This document shows, piece after piece, positions 26,632 to 35,489 of a DNA stretch of 64,000 nucleotides. Each line of letters opens with the position of its first letter. Positions within the stretch are counted from its first letter, which is position 1. Position numbers and translations under genes: made by a program. Source of the stretch: Pseudomonas sp. Irchel 3A7. Its GTDB lineage: Bacteria; Pseudomonadota; Gammaproteobacteria; Pseudomonadales; Pseudomonadaceae. The notes under the pieces are model-generated. The model was not told where the DNA came from. It made no database searches and saw nothing but the letters and a program-made list of their open reading frames with translations. The stretch lies in contig NZ_FYED01000006.1 in assembly GCF_900187565.1 (NCBI RefSeq), positions 310,001 through 374,000 on the forward strand, written 5' to 3'.

Positions 26632-28497
26632 ATGGATAAGAAGCCATTAGGCACAGAGGAAGCTATCGAGAATAACCTACCCTCCACGGAAATAATCATT
26701 AATCCTAATCACGGCATCCCCAGAGACTGGAAAGAGTCCGGAGTTCCGCCAAGCAAAGAACTCATCCCTTACTATGAAAGAACTATTGATGAGCGGGAGG
26801 AAGCAATCGCGCGTGAGCGTGCCTCTATTTTCGATCAAGTGATTCTAGGAATGTCACCCCAAAGAGGCATGAGCCATTTGGGGTTAAAGCATAGTCAGTT
26901 TTATAAACTGCTGAATGATTACCGCAATGGTAAAAGTCTCGTTCGAGAAAGCAAGGGTACGCCGAAAGGTAGTCATCGCTCTACAGCAGGCCAAATAGCT
27001 GCATTAGAAAAATCTTTTAAAAATGATTACAAGGGCTCGAAGGCAACTATTAGCGTTCTGTTGAAATACGCACGGAGATATTGTGATGTGTCGGGAGAGC
27101 GACCTGTCACCCGGCATGCTGCTCGAAGGTTTCTACTAGCGAAGCCGGAAAAGGAAAGAGATCGACAAAAACTCACGGAAGAAGCTTTCAATCAAAAATA
27201 CGGATTCAGGCCAAAAAAACTTGTAATAGATCTATTGCTCCAGCGTGTATCAATGGATCACACCCGCGTTGATTTGCTGCTAGTGGACGAACAAAACAGA
27301 GACGTAATCATTGGTCGGCCATGGGTCACAATGATTCTGTGCGACAAATCGAGAGTAGTGCTAGGTTTTTATTTAAGTCTCGAAGCCCCTAACTTGGACA
27401 CGGTAGCAGCTGCACTGGCATTTGCAGTTCTGACGAAAGATTTTCATTTGTTCACATTCCTAAAGAACCCAAATGAGTATTCATTTTTTGGCGTGCCGGT
27501 TGTGATATTTACTGACAATGCTGCGGAGTTTACTAGCGAAAGATTTATCCAGCAGTGCAGAGAGTGGGGAATGGAGTGGGATCATCGCCCGAAAAATAAA
27601 AAATGGTATGGAGGGATCATCGAACGAGTAATAGGGACATTTATGACAACTGCAGTGCACTTTCTTCCTGGATCAACTGGCAGTAACCCTGTAGAGCGAG
27701 AGAGCTTTGAAAGTGAGCTAAATGCAACCATGGATTTCCGTCAGTTCACGGAGTGGTTTCTAAAGCAGGTCACAATTTACCACGGGACGATCCATAGATC
27801 TCTGGGGTGCACCCCTCGCCAAGCCTGGAATCATTACCGTGATCAAGGAAAATATGATCCAACTCGCGTAATTGACGCAAAGGATCAATATCGTTTTATC
27901 TTGGATTTCATGCCGACGGGTTTTGATTACAAAATACATTCATATGGGATTAACTTTGCTGGTCGGAGGTTTGTTTGCGAGGAATTGAAAAAGTATGTAG
28001 GAAGCAGGCTAGATATAAAATATTCTCGTTATGACCTTAGTTATATTTGGGCCAAGACTCCAGATGGCTTCTTGAAGGTTCCATGCTCATATACCAAGGA
28101 TGGTCTTTCTCTGAACTGGGAGTCATATGCAAACCATAAACAAATGTCGAAACGTAAAGAGGGTTTGATCAATATGCCGAGCGGTGTCATAGATGATGAG
28201 TTTGCCTATGACGCTATGGATCATCAGGCAGAAATAATTCAAGAAGCTGTCGCCCTGAAAACTTCCTTTATGAACTCCCCTAAACCACCAGTCCAGTCAG
28301 CACCTACTGTCCCGGCAATAGATCTTGCGGTCGTGGAGTCGAACGTTTCTGAGGCTGAAGTGATCGATGACTCCAAAATCTATACGATAATGAGTGCTGA
28401 TAGTGCTGAACAAGAGCAGTTGCTTTTGCCCAGAATAATTGAAGCAGATCTCGTAGAGGATATTTTTGTTCCTAGAATCATTGAAGACAAAGATTAG
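26632..28497 (+). CDS. tniA: TniA/TnsB-type DDE transposase (Mu transposase C-terminal domain)
   Basis: A 621-aa transposase with an N-terminal helix-turn-helix region (about 65-110, including RGMSHLGLKHSQFYKLL). The RNase H-like integrase core carries the acidic triad in MDHTRVDLLLVD, FTDNAAEF and GGIIERVIGTF, and a C-terminal beta-barrel follows (about 440-510). It cuts and joins the 3' ends of the element. The last 90 residues are acidic and less conserved, with two similar PRIIE segments, and could contact the TniB ATPase. A TTG 6 bases upstream is an alternative start. Codon use and AT content differ from the flanking core genes. Confidence 0.9.
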   Translation: MDKKPLGTEEAIENNLPSTEIIINPNHGIPRDWKESGVPPSKELIPYYERTIDEREEAIARERASIFDQVILGMSPQRGMSHLGLKHSQFYKLLNDYRNGKSLVRESKGTPKGSHRSTAGQIAALEKSFKNDYKGSKATISVLLKYARRYCDVSGERPVTRHAARRFLLAKPEKERDRQKLTEEAFNQKYGFRPKKLVIDLLLQRVSMDHTRVDLLLVDEQNRDVIIGRPWVTMILCDKSRVVLGFYLSLEAPNLDTVAAALAFAVLTKDFHLFTFLKNPNEYSFFGVPVVIFTDNAAEFTSERFIQQCREWGMEWDHRPKNKKWYGGIIERVIGTFMTTAVHFLPGSTGSNPVERESFESELNATMDFRQFTEWFLKQVTIYHGTIHRSLGCTPRQAWNHYRDQGKYDPTRVIDAKDQYRFILDFMPTGFDYKIHSYGINFAGRRFVCEELKKYVGSRLDIKYSRYDLSYIWAKTPDGFLKVPCSYTKDGLSLNWESYANHKQMSKRKEGLINMPSGVIDDEFAYDAMDHQAEIIQEAVALKTSFMNSPKPPVQSAPTVPAIDLAVVESNVSEAEVIDDSKIYTIMSADSAEQEQLLLPRIIEADLVEDIFVPRIIEDKD

Positions 28498-28524
28498 TCA
28501 TAAATACCATAGGGAAAAAATATT

Positions 28525-29415
28525 ATGCCATATGCTCATATCAAAGAAATTTTGAGGCACCAGGCAGACTTGCCGAATGAGGAACGTATCAGAATCGCAC
28601 GTCATGATATCTGGATTGACACGCCTCGCTACGAGCCGCTGTTTACTTGCCTAAAGCATATGTTATATACGGATAATCAGATACAAGCCTCCAGTATATT
28701 CATCCATGGAGAGGGAGGGGATGGGAAGTCCGCGCTATTTTATAGACTTCAGCATCTCGGTGAGCTCTCTGGTAGGAAAATGATATTTGTAACCCTCACG
28801 GAAAATATTAATCGTTATAAGTTGCACGATGCGTTGTGCGAGCGATTTGGTGTGCAAGTTGGAAAGCGGACTACCGCTGCGAACCGTGTCGATATGATCG
28901 TAAGAAAGATTCAAGCAGAAAATATTGGAGCTATTGTCATTGATGAATTGTCTGATGGGATGCTTGAAGCCTATGGCAACAAACGAACTCTTCTATCTCT
29001 GATGCGAAGTCTCGCCGAAGGAAATATTAAGCTTTGTATTATCGCCTTTGGGAACTCGGTTGCTAATGAGGCAATAGCTTTGGATAGAATTTTAGATCGA
29101 CGGTTTGTTCAGTGGCCATTACGAGCTTGGAAGCTTGATCAGGATTTTGTTGACTTCATTGCTACTTATGAGACCTACCTGCCACTCAAGTTGCCGTCGA
29201 ATGTTGCAGGTCAGAAGCTTAGATCTTTGATTTATGCGCATTCGCATGGGATACTCGATAATATCGTGAAAATACTAAAGTGCCTTACAATGGACGCAAT
29301 TGAACAAGGCATTGAGCGAATTACTGCGGCTCAATTTTCTAAACTTGATATGATCGCCATGAGATATGGCTTTAATATCCACGATCCAAAAAAAATGAAG
29401 AAAAAAACAGTATGA
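28525..29415 (+). CDS. tniB: TniB/TnsC-type AAA+ ATPase
   Basis: A 296-aa AAA+ ATPase with the TniB layout. The N-terminal RIARHDIWIDTPRYEPLF precedes Walker A GEGGDGKS (near residue 61) and Walker B AIVIDELSD (near residue 136), followed by sensor and lid helices. In Tn7 and Tn5053 relatives this protein links the target selector to the transposase and gives target immunity. It follows tniA by 27 bases and overlaps the next gene by 4 bases. Confidence 0.88.
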   Translation: MPYAHIKEILRHQADLPNEERIRIARHDIWIDTPRYEPLFTCLKHMLYTDNQIQASSIFIHGEGGDGKSALFYRLQHLGELSGRKMIFVTLTENINRYKLHDALCERFGVQVGKRTTAANRVDMIVRKIQAENIGAIVIDELSDGMLEAYGNKRTLLSLMRSLAEGNIKLCIIAFGNSVANEAIALDRILDRRFVQWPLRAWKLDQDFVDFIATYETYLPLKLPSNVAGQKLRSLIYAHSHGILDNIVKILKCLTMDAIEQGIERITAAQFSKLDMIAMRYGFNIHDPKKMKKKTV

Positions 29416-30092
29416 ACCTTTCGCCTTCGCAACTTATTGCAGTGAATGCAATATCCGGCGCCTTGGCTTGCGAAGGCACTTTGTGCCACGTCTTATCTCA
29501 GCCAGGGTTTGGGCTAACAACATGCTTGAATTATATGAAGCATCGATCTCTCCGCCCCGTCATGTGTATCGCAGAGCATCCGGATCTTTCCGGGCTGGAT
29601 CTGCTTGGGCAGTTTTACGACTGCTTAGGCCTTGACATTGAGTTCCAGGAAAAAGTTGGCATTCCAAGGTTTGTTGTTGAGCTGTTTTTTCTAAGAAACT
29701 TTTCAACTATCTATATTGACGATTTCGGAATTTTTTCGCTATCAGAATCTTCTAAGCGTCGATCTATTATACAGCTACAATGGATTTTGGGGGCGCTACC
29801 AAAAACTAATGTTGTGATTTCAAGTAATGGGGAGGGGTCTCTTGAGCTGCTGAAGGTTTCGACGCTTTGCCAATATTCGTATAGATGCGTTGAGTTATCC
29901 GGATTTCTAGATCTAGTTGAATATAAGGATTTCTTTGAGTCTGTGATTGCGGAGAGATCAGGTGCTGAATTTTGCAGGCAGACACTCGATCACCTTTTCA
30001 GGGTAACTGAAGGAAACCTGGCTAAAACAATGCTCAGACTATTTCACCCTGCTTACATATATCAGCAAAGTCATCGAGGCGACCGAAAATGA
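29412..30092 (+). CDS. Second, divergent ATPase-like protein of the transposition operon
   Basis: A 226-aa protein that looks like a reduced AAA/TniB relative. An N-terminal loop LSQPGFGLTTCLNY occupies the Walker A position but lacks the usual Lys-Ser/Thr. A Walker B-like STIYIDDFGIF lies near residue 100, and VVISSNG resembles sensor 1. It overlaps tniB and the tniQ-like gene by 4 bases each. Loss of the P-loop lysine suggests it may bind nucleotide poorly or act as a non-catalytic subunit. A comparable protein (TniD) is described for AbaR-type elements; that parallel is inferred. Confidence 0.7.
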   Translation: MNLSPSQLIAVNAISGALACEGTLCHVLSQPGFGLTTCLNYMKHRSLRPVMCIAEHPDLSGLDLLGQFYDCLGLDIEFQEKVGIPRFVVELFFLRNFSTIYIDDFGIFSLSESSKRRSIIQLQWILGALPKTNVVISSNGEGSLELLKVSTLCQYSYRCVELSGFLDLVEYKDFFESVIAERSGAEFCRQTLDHLFRVTEGNLAKTMLRLFHPAYIYQQSHRGDRK

Positions 30093-31126
30093 AATGCTTT
30101 GATTGGCCAACGAATGAAAGTGAAATTTTCTCCAGCTGGGTTTACAGGCAGAGCCTATTCTCGAAGAGCTCAACGCTTGACCGCGAAGATATTGCGCAGC
30201 TATGGACTTCCTGTGCGCTGTCAGAAGACCTTGATCCAGATTTCACGGCGTCATCGGCTTTTGCGCGTTTGGCATGCGATGCACTCAATATAAGGATGGA
30301 TCAGCGAGCTATACTATTTCAGGCGCCCAGTGCATGGATTATACCACGGTACTATCGTAGAAGCTTTTGTTATGGTTGCCTTTGTGAAAGCATTGCGAAT
30401 TTTCAGTTTCCTGTGTTCAGGAAGGAATGGTGTTCGGTAGCTACCGTTGTATGCGACCAACACAATACACCTTTGCTTGATGCCGTCGATCTCACCGCCC
30501 CAAAGCTCAACATAGCAATGAAGGTGTTCCAGCTGTATCACGAACAGGGACTGCGGTGTATTTCAGCTTCTCGCTATAATGAGGCTAGCCAGTTATTCGA
30601 TTCTTTGCTTCGAATGCAATCGCTATTGCGTGAGTTTGAATTTCGTGGAGTTAGGGATGGTCGCCTGGTCAATGAGAGTGGTGGAGTTGAGCTGCCCGAG
30701 TGGAGATCATCGAAATTTTTAATTTCTTTATTTTTATACCCGAAATTTGGCTTAGTGAACCGCTTAATACCGTATCGCGCTCTGCACAATCATAATTACG
30801 CATTTCAGCAGTCTTTCAATTTGGGGCCGTTGATTGCCGGTGTTGCCCATAGGAGAGCTGCAATAATAATCCTTGGTTGGCTCCACGAGGTCTTTTCCTC
30901 TGATGAAGATCATGGCATTGAGCAGTTCATTCGCTCAGCAGGTAATACGGTAGGTTTTACGGATGCCAAGGAGCTTGGAGCGGCAAGCAATGGCTTTTCG
31001 CCTGAGCACAGCGCCCTAATCAGCCGACGGCTCATGCAGTGGAAGATCGAATGCATTAATGGCAGGATGCAGCAATTCGTATCCGGCTTTATGGAGTCGG
31101 CTCATGCCAAGAATTGGAATGACTGA
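30089..31126 (+). CDS. tniQ: TniQ/TnsD-like target selection protein
   Basis: A 345-aa protein with the TniQ zinc-finger arrangement: FCYGCL, a spacer with a conserved Trp (FRKEWC), then VVCDQHNTPLL, giving a Cys-x2-Cys...Cys-x2-His set near residues 91-133. The N-terminal part (ESEIFSSWVYRQSL) also fits the family opening. TniQ/TnsD proteins recognise or help choose the target site. The rest has no visible domain. It is the last gene of the transposition operon, translationally coupled to the ATPase-like gene. Confidence 0.75.
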   Translation: MKCFDWPTNESEIFSSWVYRQSLFSKSSTLDREDIAQLWTSCALSEDLDPDFTASSAFARLACDALNIRMDQRAILFQAPSAWIIPRYYRRSFCYGCLCESIANFQFPVFRKEWCSVATVVCDQHNTPLLDAVDLTAPKLNIAMKVFQLYHEQGLRCISASRYNEASQLFDSLLRMQSLLREFEFRGVRDGRLVNESGGVELPEWRSSKFLISLFLYPKFGLVNRLIPYRALHNHNYAFQQSFNLGPLIAGVAHRRAAIIILGWLHEVFSSDEDHGIEQFIRSAGNTVGFTDAKELGAASNGFSPEHSALISRRLMQWKIECINGRMQQFVSGFMESAHAKNWND

Positions 31127-31165
31127 TTATCAAATTTGCTTCTGTGCTGAAGGGGTTGGTGAGTC

Positions 31166-31648
31166 ATGACTGGTAAATTCTCCTACGTGATAGACGTATC
31201 GATTCCCTTAGGTGCAATCTGCGTTGGGACGCATGGAGAAAACACTGAAGCTTGGATTAATTGCATCGTATCGGTTCCGGTTGCCCATGTTATTAAGTAC
31301 TCGGTGCAGCCGAGCATTAGCTGCGTGGGAACTGGTTGTTCGACTGCCGGCTATTTCAGGTCAAAAACAAACCATAGCTCACGCGCTCATCAGCGCCCAA
31401 TACGCTTCAATCAGATTGACATCTATTCACCTTGGCCGACCGGGCGCCACTTCAGCTTGGCTCGTGATTTTGCGGATCTGTTTCTGTTTGAGTTTTATCA
31501 GTGGCCAGTGGGGATGATTGGATCCCGGGCCAATATCTATCAAGCAAACCTTGATCACATTAGATCAAAGGCTTCAGCGGCTTTGGCGAACATTCAAAGT
31601 ACGCGCTTACAGGGACTGGCTACGGCGGCACGCTGTGATCAGGCCTAG
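31166..31648 (+). CDS. Hypothetical protein after tniQ
   Basis: A 160-aa open frame 39 bases after tniQ with GGGGTTGG-type purines before the ATG. Composition is plausible for a protein, but no family was recognised. Two other frames (31212-31517 and 31518-31763) are also open across the same DNA, so the coding frame is not certain and the stretch may be decayed. Confidence 0.35.
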   Translation: MTGKFSYVIDVSIPLGAICVGTHGENTEAWINCIVSVPVAHVIKYSVQPSISCVGTGCSTAGYFRSKTNHSSRAHQRPIRFNQIDIYSPWPTGRHFSLARDFADLFLFEFYQWPVGMIGSRANIYQANLDHIRSKASAALANIQSTRLQGLATAARCDQA

Positions 31649-31960
31649 CGAGAAATTGATATGGCCAATTCCAATAGCGCGCCAGTTTAAAGCCTACGTT
31701 CGCAAAATCTCCAGATGCATTGCCTTTGTCATCGGTACAGGTTCATTTCAACCTGATAATTGAATACCCCTGCCAGACCTGCTTGCACTCAATCTCGAAA
31801 ACGTAGTTGAAACGGATTTTCCCAATCGAGTAGAGAGTCCTTGCCTTCTGCCGAAGATAATCGTCACCCACAATATTGTTGGGTTTCATAGGTAGGCGAG
31901 GCCACGCTGCAGTTGTTAGGGTTGCTAGAGTGAGGGGTGCTCCGTGCAAACATCAGAAAG
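31649..31960. other. Gap between the transposition module and the integrase gene
   Basis: No gene was recognised. A hairpin catcag...ctgatg spans 31951-31969 and overlaps the integrase stop codon, so it may terminate that minus-strand transcript. A near-palindrome around 31866-31885 (acccacaatattgttgggt) could be a recombination or protein site. No transposon end was identified. Confidence 0.4.
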
Positions 31961-33001
31961 TCACTGATGTTCGTTCTGCTCTCCGCCCGCCATTGCTGAC
32001 ACTTTCTCCTGTGTCGGAGTCTGATCGCTAGAGTCAGGTGCTCCTGGAGCTATTTGGCTGGCAGGGGTGTTTGGTGGTGAGGCGAGAGCTGCCATACCGC
32101 CAAACGATATGTGCGCATCGACATAACGCAAGGCCGACTTCACATCCTTCCAGCCCACATAACTCATCAGTCCCTTGATATCCCAGCCATTCGTTGAAGC
32201 CCAGGTCGCAAAGCCTCTACGCATCGAGTGACTGCTATATAGGTCAGCCGAGACGCCAGCCTGCTTAAAGATGCGGCGAAGCAGGGGTACCAGGCTGCCA
32301 GAGTTGATACCGGTCTCAGTCAAATTGCCCCAGCGATCCACCTTCCTGAACACCGGCCCGCGCGCAATGCCGGCCACAGTGATCCAGTTGATGTACGCCT
32401 GCACGGGACAAAGCCTCTTGAGCGCAGGGGTGTGGAACGAAGCCCCCAGATGTTGTCGATCGCCCTTCGTGTGCGGTAGATAGAAGGTGATGCCTACCCC
32501 TAATTCTGCTTGGGTGTGTTCCACCTGAAGACGCGCGAGTTCGTCACCCCGAAAGCCACGCCAGAAACCAATCAGCACAAGAGCGATGTCGCGTCGATGC
32601 CTCATCACGTTTCTATAGTCACTACGCTCAGCCGCAAGATCCGCTTCGCGCTCTAGCCAACTCACCGCTTGCTCCAGATGAAGTAGAAGGAGAGGGGCCG
32701 CCTGTTTCTCTTGGGCAGGATGCAATGTCCGAATGCCCTTGATCATCTGCTTAACCGTCGGTGTCTTCGTGGGATCAGGGAAGCCCTGCGTGATGTGCCA
32801 CTGAGCCAAGGCAGCCAGGCGCTGCTTCAGTGTGTTGATGGTGTGCTTGTCCGCGTACTCGGCGAGGTAACGCACGATGCCATCGTCAGTCGCCGGCAGA
32901 AACCCGCCCCAGGTCACTTCGAAGTGTTCTATCGCTGCGCGGTAGCTGCGCCGGGTGTTTTCCCGGGTGCCGGCCTGCAGGTAGCGATCCGCCTTGTTCA
33001 T
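31961..33001 (-). CDS. Tyrosine recombinase / site-specific integrase
   Basis: A 346-aa tyrosine recombinase. The N-terminal SAM-like core-binding domain includes TRENTRRSYRAAIEHF. The catalytic domain has the first Arg in FWRGFRGDELARL, HSMRRGF (His-x-x-Arg) and the nucleophile Tyr in SALRYVD. A Ser/Pro/Gln-rich tail of about 45 residues follows. The start at 33001 has AAGG upstream and was preferred over a start 48 bases earlier. It is divergent from a KfrA-like gene. This pairing is known from Pseudomonas islands and plasmids, including rulAB-associated ones, and rulAB-type genes are present at 41.9 kb. Confidence 0.88.
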   Translation of the reverse strand: MNKADRYLQAGTRENTRRSYRAAIEHFEVTWGGFLPATDDGIVRYLAEYADKHTINTLKQRLAALAQWHITQGFPDPTKTPTVKQMIKGIRTLHPAQEKQAAPLLLLHLEQAVSWLEREADLAAERSDYRNVMRHRRDIALVLIGFWRGFRGDELARLQVEHTQAELGVGITFYLPHTKGDRQHLGASFHTPALKRLCPVQAYINWITVAGIARGPVFRKVDRWGNLTETGINSGSLVPLLRRIFKQAGVSADLYSSHSMRRGFATWASTNGWDIKGLMSYVGWKDVKSALRYVDAHISFGGMAALASPPNTPASQIAPGAPDSSDQTPTQEKVSAMAGGEQNEHQ

Positions 33002-33158
33002 CTCGACCCTTCTACGCAAACGTACTTTTTCCAGCGACGGAAAAGGCAAAAATCGGCTCTATGGTGTGATAAGCCTCCATTATTTGATCATAGAAATGTG
33101 AATTATGTGACTGTATTTTTAGGTGAGTGTAAGATGTAAATACGTAATACGTTTCACA

Positions 33159-33172
33159 CTACGAAATCGTAG
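33159..33172. promoter_or_regulatory. Palindrome overlapping the ribosome site of the KfrA-like gene
   Basis: A perfect inverted repeat ctacga-aa-tcgtag; its right end runs into the AGGAG at 33171-33175. A second short repeat (tacgta/atacgt, 33141-33152) lies upstream. The layout suggests autoregulation by the DNA-binding protein encoded next. Confidence 0.5.
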
Positions 33173-33180
33173 GAGAATGC

Positions 33181-34212
33181 ATGGCACGCGGCGGTATAAA
33201 CAAGGCAGTCGTCCAGATAGCGCGAGATGCGCTGATTGCTCGGGGTGTAAATCCGAGCCTCAACGCTGTGCGCGTCGAGCTTGGAAATACTGGCTCGATG
33301 ACGACCATTGCCCGGTATCTGGGTGAGCTCGGAAAAGGGGAGTCGCGCCCGAAGGAGCGCCGAGAACGCTTGAGTGGCGAACTCACCGGGCTGGTCAGCC
33401 AGTTGCTGGATCGAATTCTGGAAGAAGGCGCCGAAGAAGTAGCTGAGGCGCGAGCTGAGCTCGATAAACACCGAGCATCGGTCAATGAGCAGCTCGCGCA
33501 GGCTCAGGCTGCTTTGGTCGATCTGCAGCGCCGGCACGATAGCCTTCAGGCAGCGTTAGACGTCCAGGCGAGCGAATTGAGTACGAGCCAAAGCAGCTTG
33601 CAGTCTGAGCTCACTCGAAACGCTCGCCTAAGCCAGAGCTGTGCTGACTTTGAAGTACGGGTACATGAGAAAGATGAGCAAATTCGCTCGCTGGAAGAAA
33701 AGCACCTGCATGCTCGTGACGCACTTGAGCACTTCCGCACAGCCGTGAAGGATCAGCGCGAACAAGAACAGCGCCGGCATGAAGGCCAGCTCCAGCAGAT
33801 CCAGGTTGAGCATCGTCAGTTGCAGCAGACGCTCTCACTGAAACAAGACGAGCTTAGCCGCCTGAATCGAGACAACGAGCGCCTGCTGACCGACTCCCGC
33901 CAACAGGCCAAGGTCATTGCCACCCAAGACGACACCATCGCGCGGCTCACTGGAGACATCAACGCATTGGCCATCGCGTCAGCTAGAGAGGAGGGGGCCA
34001 AAGAGCAGCTTATCGATCAGCTTGCCCGATCCCGCGAAGAGTCCACCTCCCTACGCGAATCCGTCAGCCAGGCCGATGCACGAGCCAAGAATGCGCAGGC
34101 GCTGCTGGAAAACACTCGGAGCGAGGTGAAACAGCTGCGACACGAACTGAAGCAACAACATGAAAACAATCCATCACGGAGTGAGCGAGCAGATGATCAG
34201 CGCCAAGAGTGA
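33181..34212 (+). CDS. KfrA-like DNA-binding coiled-coil protein
   Basis: A 343-aa protein with an N-terminal KfrA-type DNA-binding domain (about residues 1-60, GINKAVVQIARDALIARGVNPSLNAVR) and a very long coiled coil (about 80-330) rich in Gln, Glu, Arg and Leu. KfrA proteins bind their own promoter and aid plasmid segregation or organisation. Here it sits next to an integrase on a chromosomal island, so a role in island maintenance or in control of excision is plausible. Confidence 0.8.
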   Translation: MARGGINKAVVQIARDALIARGVNPSLNAVRVELGNTGSMTTIARYLGELGKGESRPKERRERLSGELTGLVSQLLDRILEEGAEEVAEARAELDKHRASVNEQLAQAQAALVDLQRRHDSLQAALDVQASELSTSQSSLQSELTRNARLSQSCADFEVRVHEKDEQIRSLEEKHLHARDALEHFRTAVKDQREQEQRRHEGQLQQIQVEHRQLQQTLSLKQDELSRLNRDNERLLTDSRQQAKVIATQDDTIARLTGDINALAIASAREEGAKEQLIDQLARSREESTSLRESVSQADARAKNAQALLENTRSEVKQLRHELKQQHENNPSRSERADDQRQE

Positions 34213-34526
34213 TATGCATCGGGATGAATCACGCGTCGCTGGATTTCGGGATGCCCTCCAGCGGCTGAGGGCATATGCGATTGCTGGACATCTCCAAGTA
34301 CCAGGAAAGCGATGCCCTGGTGAACCGTTTTCGAAGAGCGAGGCTGCTTCGAGCTTGCGCGAGAGATAAGTCAACAATCACTTCGCAGGGGCGAGAACGG
34401 GGCGCACACGAGTGTCAACGCATAGATTATTCAGATTCACTTAGAATCAATTGGGCAGGCACTCGTAAGTAATGGTTGCGGGGCATTGCAGTTTGGAGGC
34501 GGCGATGTCGCTTGGAGGCATAAGGG
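34213..34526. other. Gap after the KfrA-like gene
   Basis: A hairpin lies at 34252-34273 (tgccctc / gagggca, 8-base loop) without a T-run. It may be a weak terminator. No gene was recognised in the remainder. Confidence 0.4.
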
Positions 34527-34751
34527 TCAGTATCTGGACATTCCCGGATCTCCCCCCAACCTGGCGATCCCCTGCTTGATGTGCCCGGCGTTCTCACCAA
34601 TCCTTTCAAGCGCACCACGTGCGTTCTCACAAGCCTCAGATGACCCGCGCTGCTCCTCTAAAAGGACGAGTTCCATCAGCGCGGCTTCGATCGCCAGTTG
34701 GTTTTCGTACAGCCTAGCCAGTACGTCAGGAAGGGAATATTGCTCGGCCAT
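34527..34751 (-). CDS. Small hypothetical helical protein
   Basis: A 74-aa protein, mostly helical (LARLYENQLAIEAALMELVLLEEQ), with an amphipathic pattern that suggests a coiled-coil or bundle. The ATG at 34751 gives the protein-like start MAEQYSLPDVL, so it was chosen over one 33 bases upstream. No family was recognised. Confidence 0.5.
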   Translation of the reverse strand: MAEQYSLPDVLARLYENQLAIEAALMELVLLEEQRGSSEACENARGALERIGENAGHIKQGIARLGGDPGMSRY

Positions 34752-34859
34752 GACTCGACTCCGTTCGGATGGAGAGCCAAGCATAGCAGTGGTTAAATAG
34801 GGGGCCAGGACGGGTGGGGGAGCTCGTGAGCATTATCGGGCACAGAGAATATGGCAGGT

Positions 34860-35315
34860 TTAGCCGGAACGATGCCAATGACGCCGAACCGTCGACTCCG
34901 CCATCCCCAGCTCTCTTGCAATCTGAGCTTGCGAATGCCCTTGTTCTTTCAAAGTTTGAACCTTATCCCGTGCTAGAGCCGCTGCCGTAACACGAGGGTG
35001 AGGTCTTTCCTCTTTTTCCAAGGCAATTGCGACCTTGAGTAGAGACTTCGACTGAAGGTCTTTTTCGGCGATTTCAAGGACATCGCTGGCAGTCCGCTTT
35101 TCTTGCGCCGCACACACCAAGGCCATCAGCGCGACAGGGTGCAGTTTAAGAGCATCGCTCAGCTCAATGATCGCCTCAAGGCTGGGCGACGTTTTTCCAT
35201 TTTCAATTTGGCTCACGTGCGATTGTGTGAGGCTGCCGCTCAGGTCATCTTGCTTGAGGCCGCACCCTGTCCTCAGGAGCCTCAACGCTGCGGCGAATGC
35301 AATGCGCACAGACAT
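34860..35315 (-). CDS. XRE family regulator with a second C-terminal HTH
   Basis: A 151-aa protein with two DNA-binding motifs. The N-terminal XRE/Cro-type helix-turn-helix (about 10-65) includes LKQDDLSGSLTQSHVSQIENGKTSPSL, of which the SHVSQIENG part is the hallmark. A resolvase-type helix-turn-helix follows at the C-terminus (SQAQIARELGMAESTVRRHW). The middle is helical. The arrangement suggests a regulator that can bridge two sites. The target is unknown. Confidence 0.78.
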   Translation of the reverse strand: MSVRIAFAAALRLLRTGCGLKQDDLSGSLTQSHVSQIENGKTSPSLEAIIELSDALKLHPVALMALVCAAQEKRTASDVLEIAEKDLQSKSLLKVAIALEKEERPHPRVTAAALARDKVQTLKEQGHSQAQIARELGMAESTVRRHWHRSG

Positions 35316-35489
35316 TTTTCCGTTCCGTTAAAACAGGGTTATATGCCGCGTTTGCCATCCGCCACTCAAATCTATATATTTATATGAATGGCGGTGCGAG
35401 TGATATCCCATGGTCTTGAGGGCCAGAGATCCAGTCTCACCCTTGTGTTCGTTCCTTCAATTTAGCTGTAAATCGAGATCGGGCTACAG

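Larger units (their letters stand above)
25916..31126 (+). mobile_element. Tn7/Tn5053-like transposition module
   Basis: An AT-rich block that begins where the SDR gene is cut and carries tniA, tniB, an ATPase-like gene and a tniQ-like gene in one run with tiny spacings or overlaps. The left boundary is the SDR break. The right boundary is uncertain because no matching terminal inverted repeat was found. No TnsA-type endonuclease gene was seen. The order resembles tniA-tniB-tniD-tniE of AbaR-type backbones; that comparison is from memory. Confidence 0.65.

Noticed and set aside
31212..31763. Two alternative frames overlapping the hypothetical gene after tniQ
   Set aside because: No family, no ribosome site and mutually exclusive with the frame listed; could not be supported.
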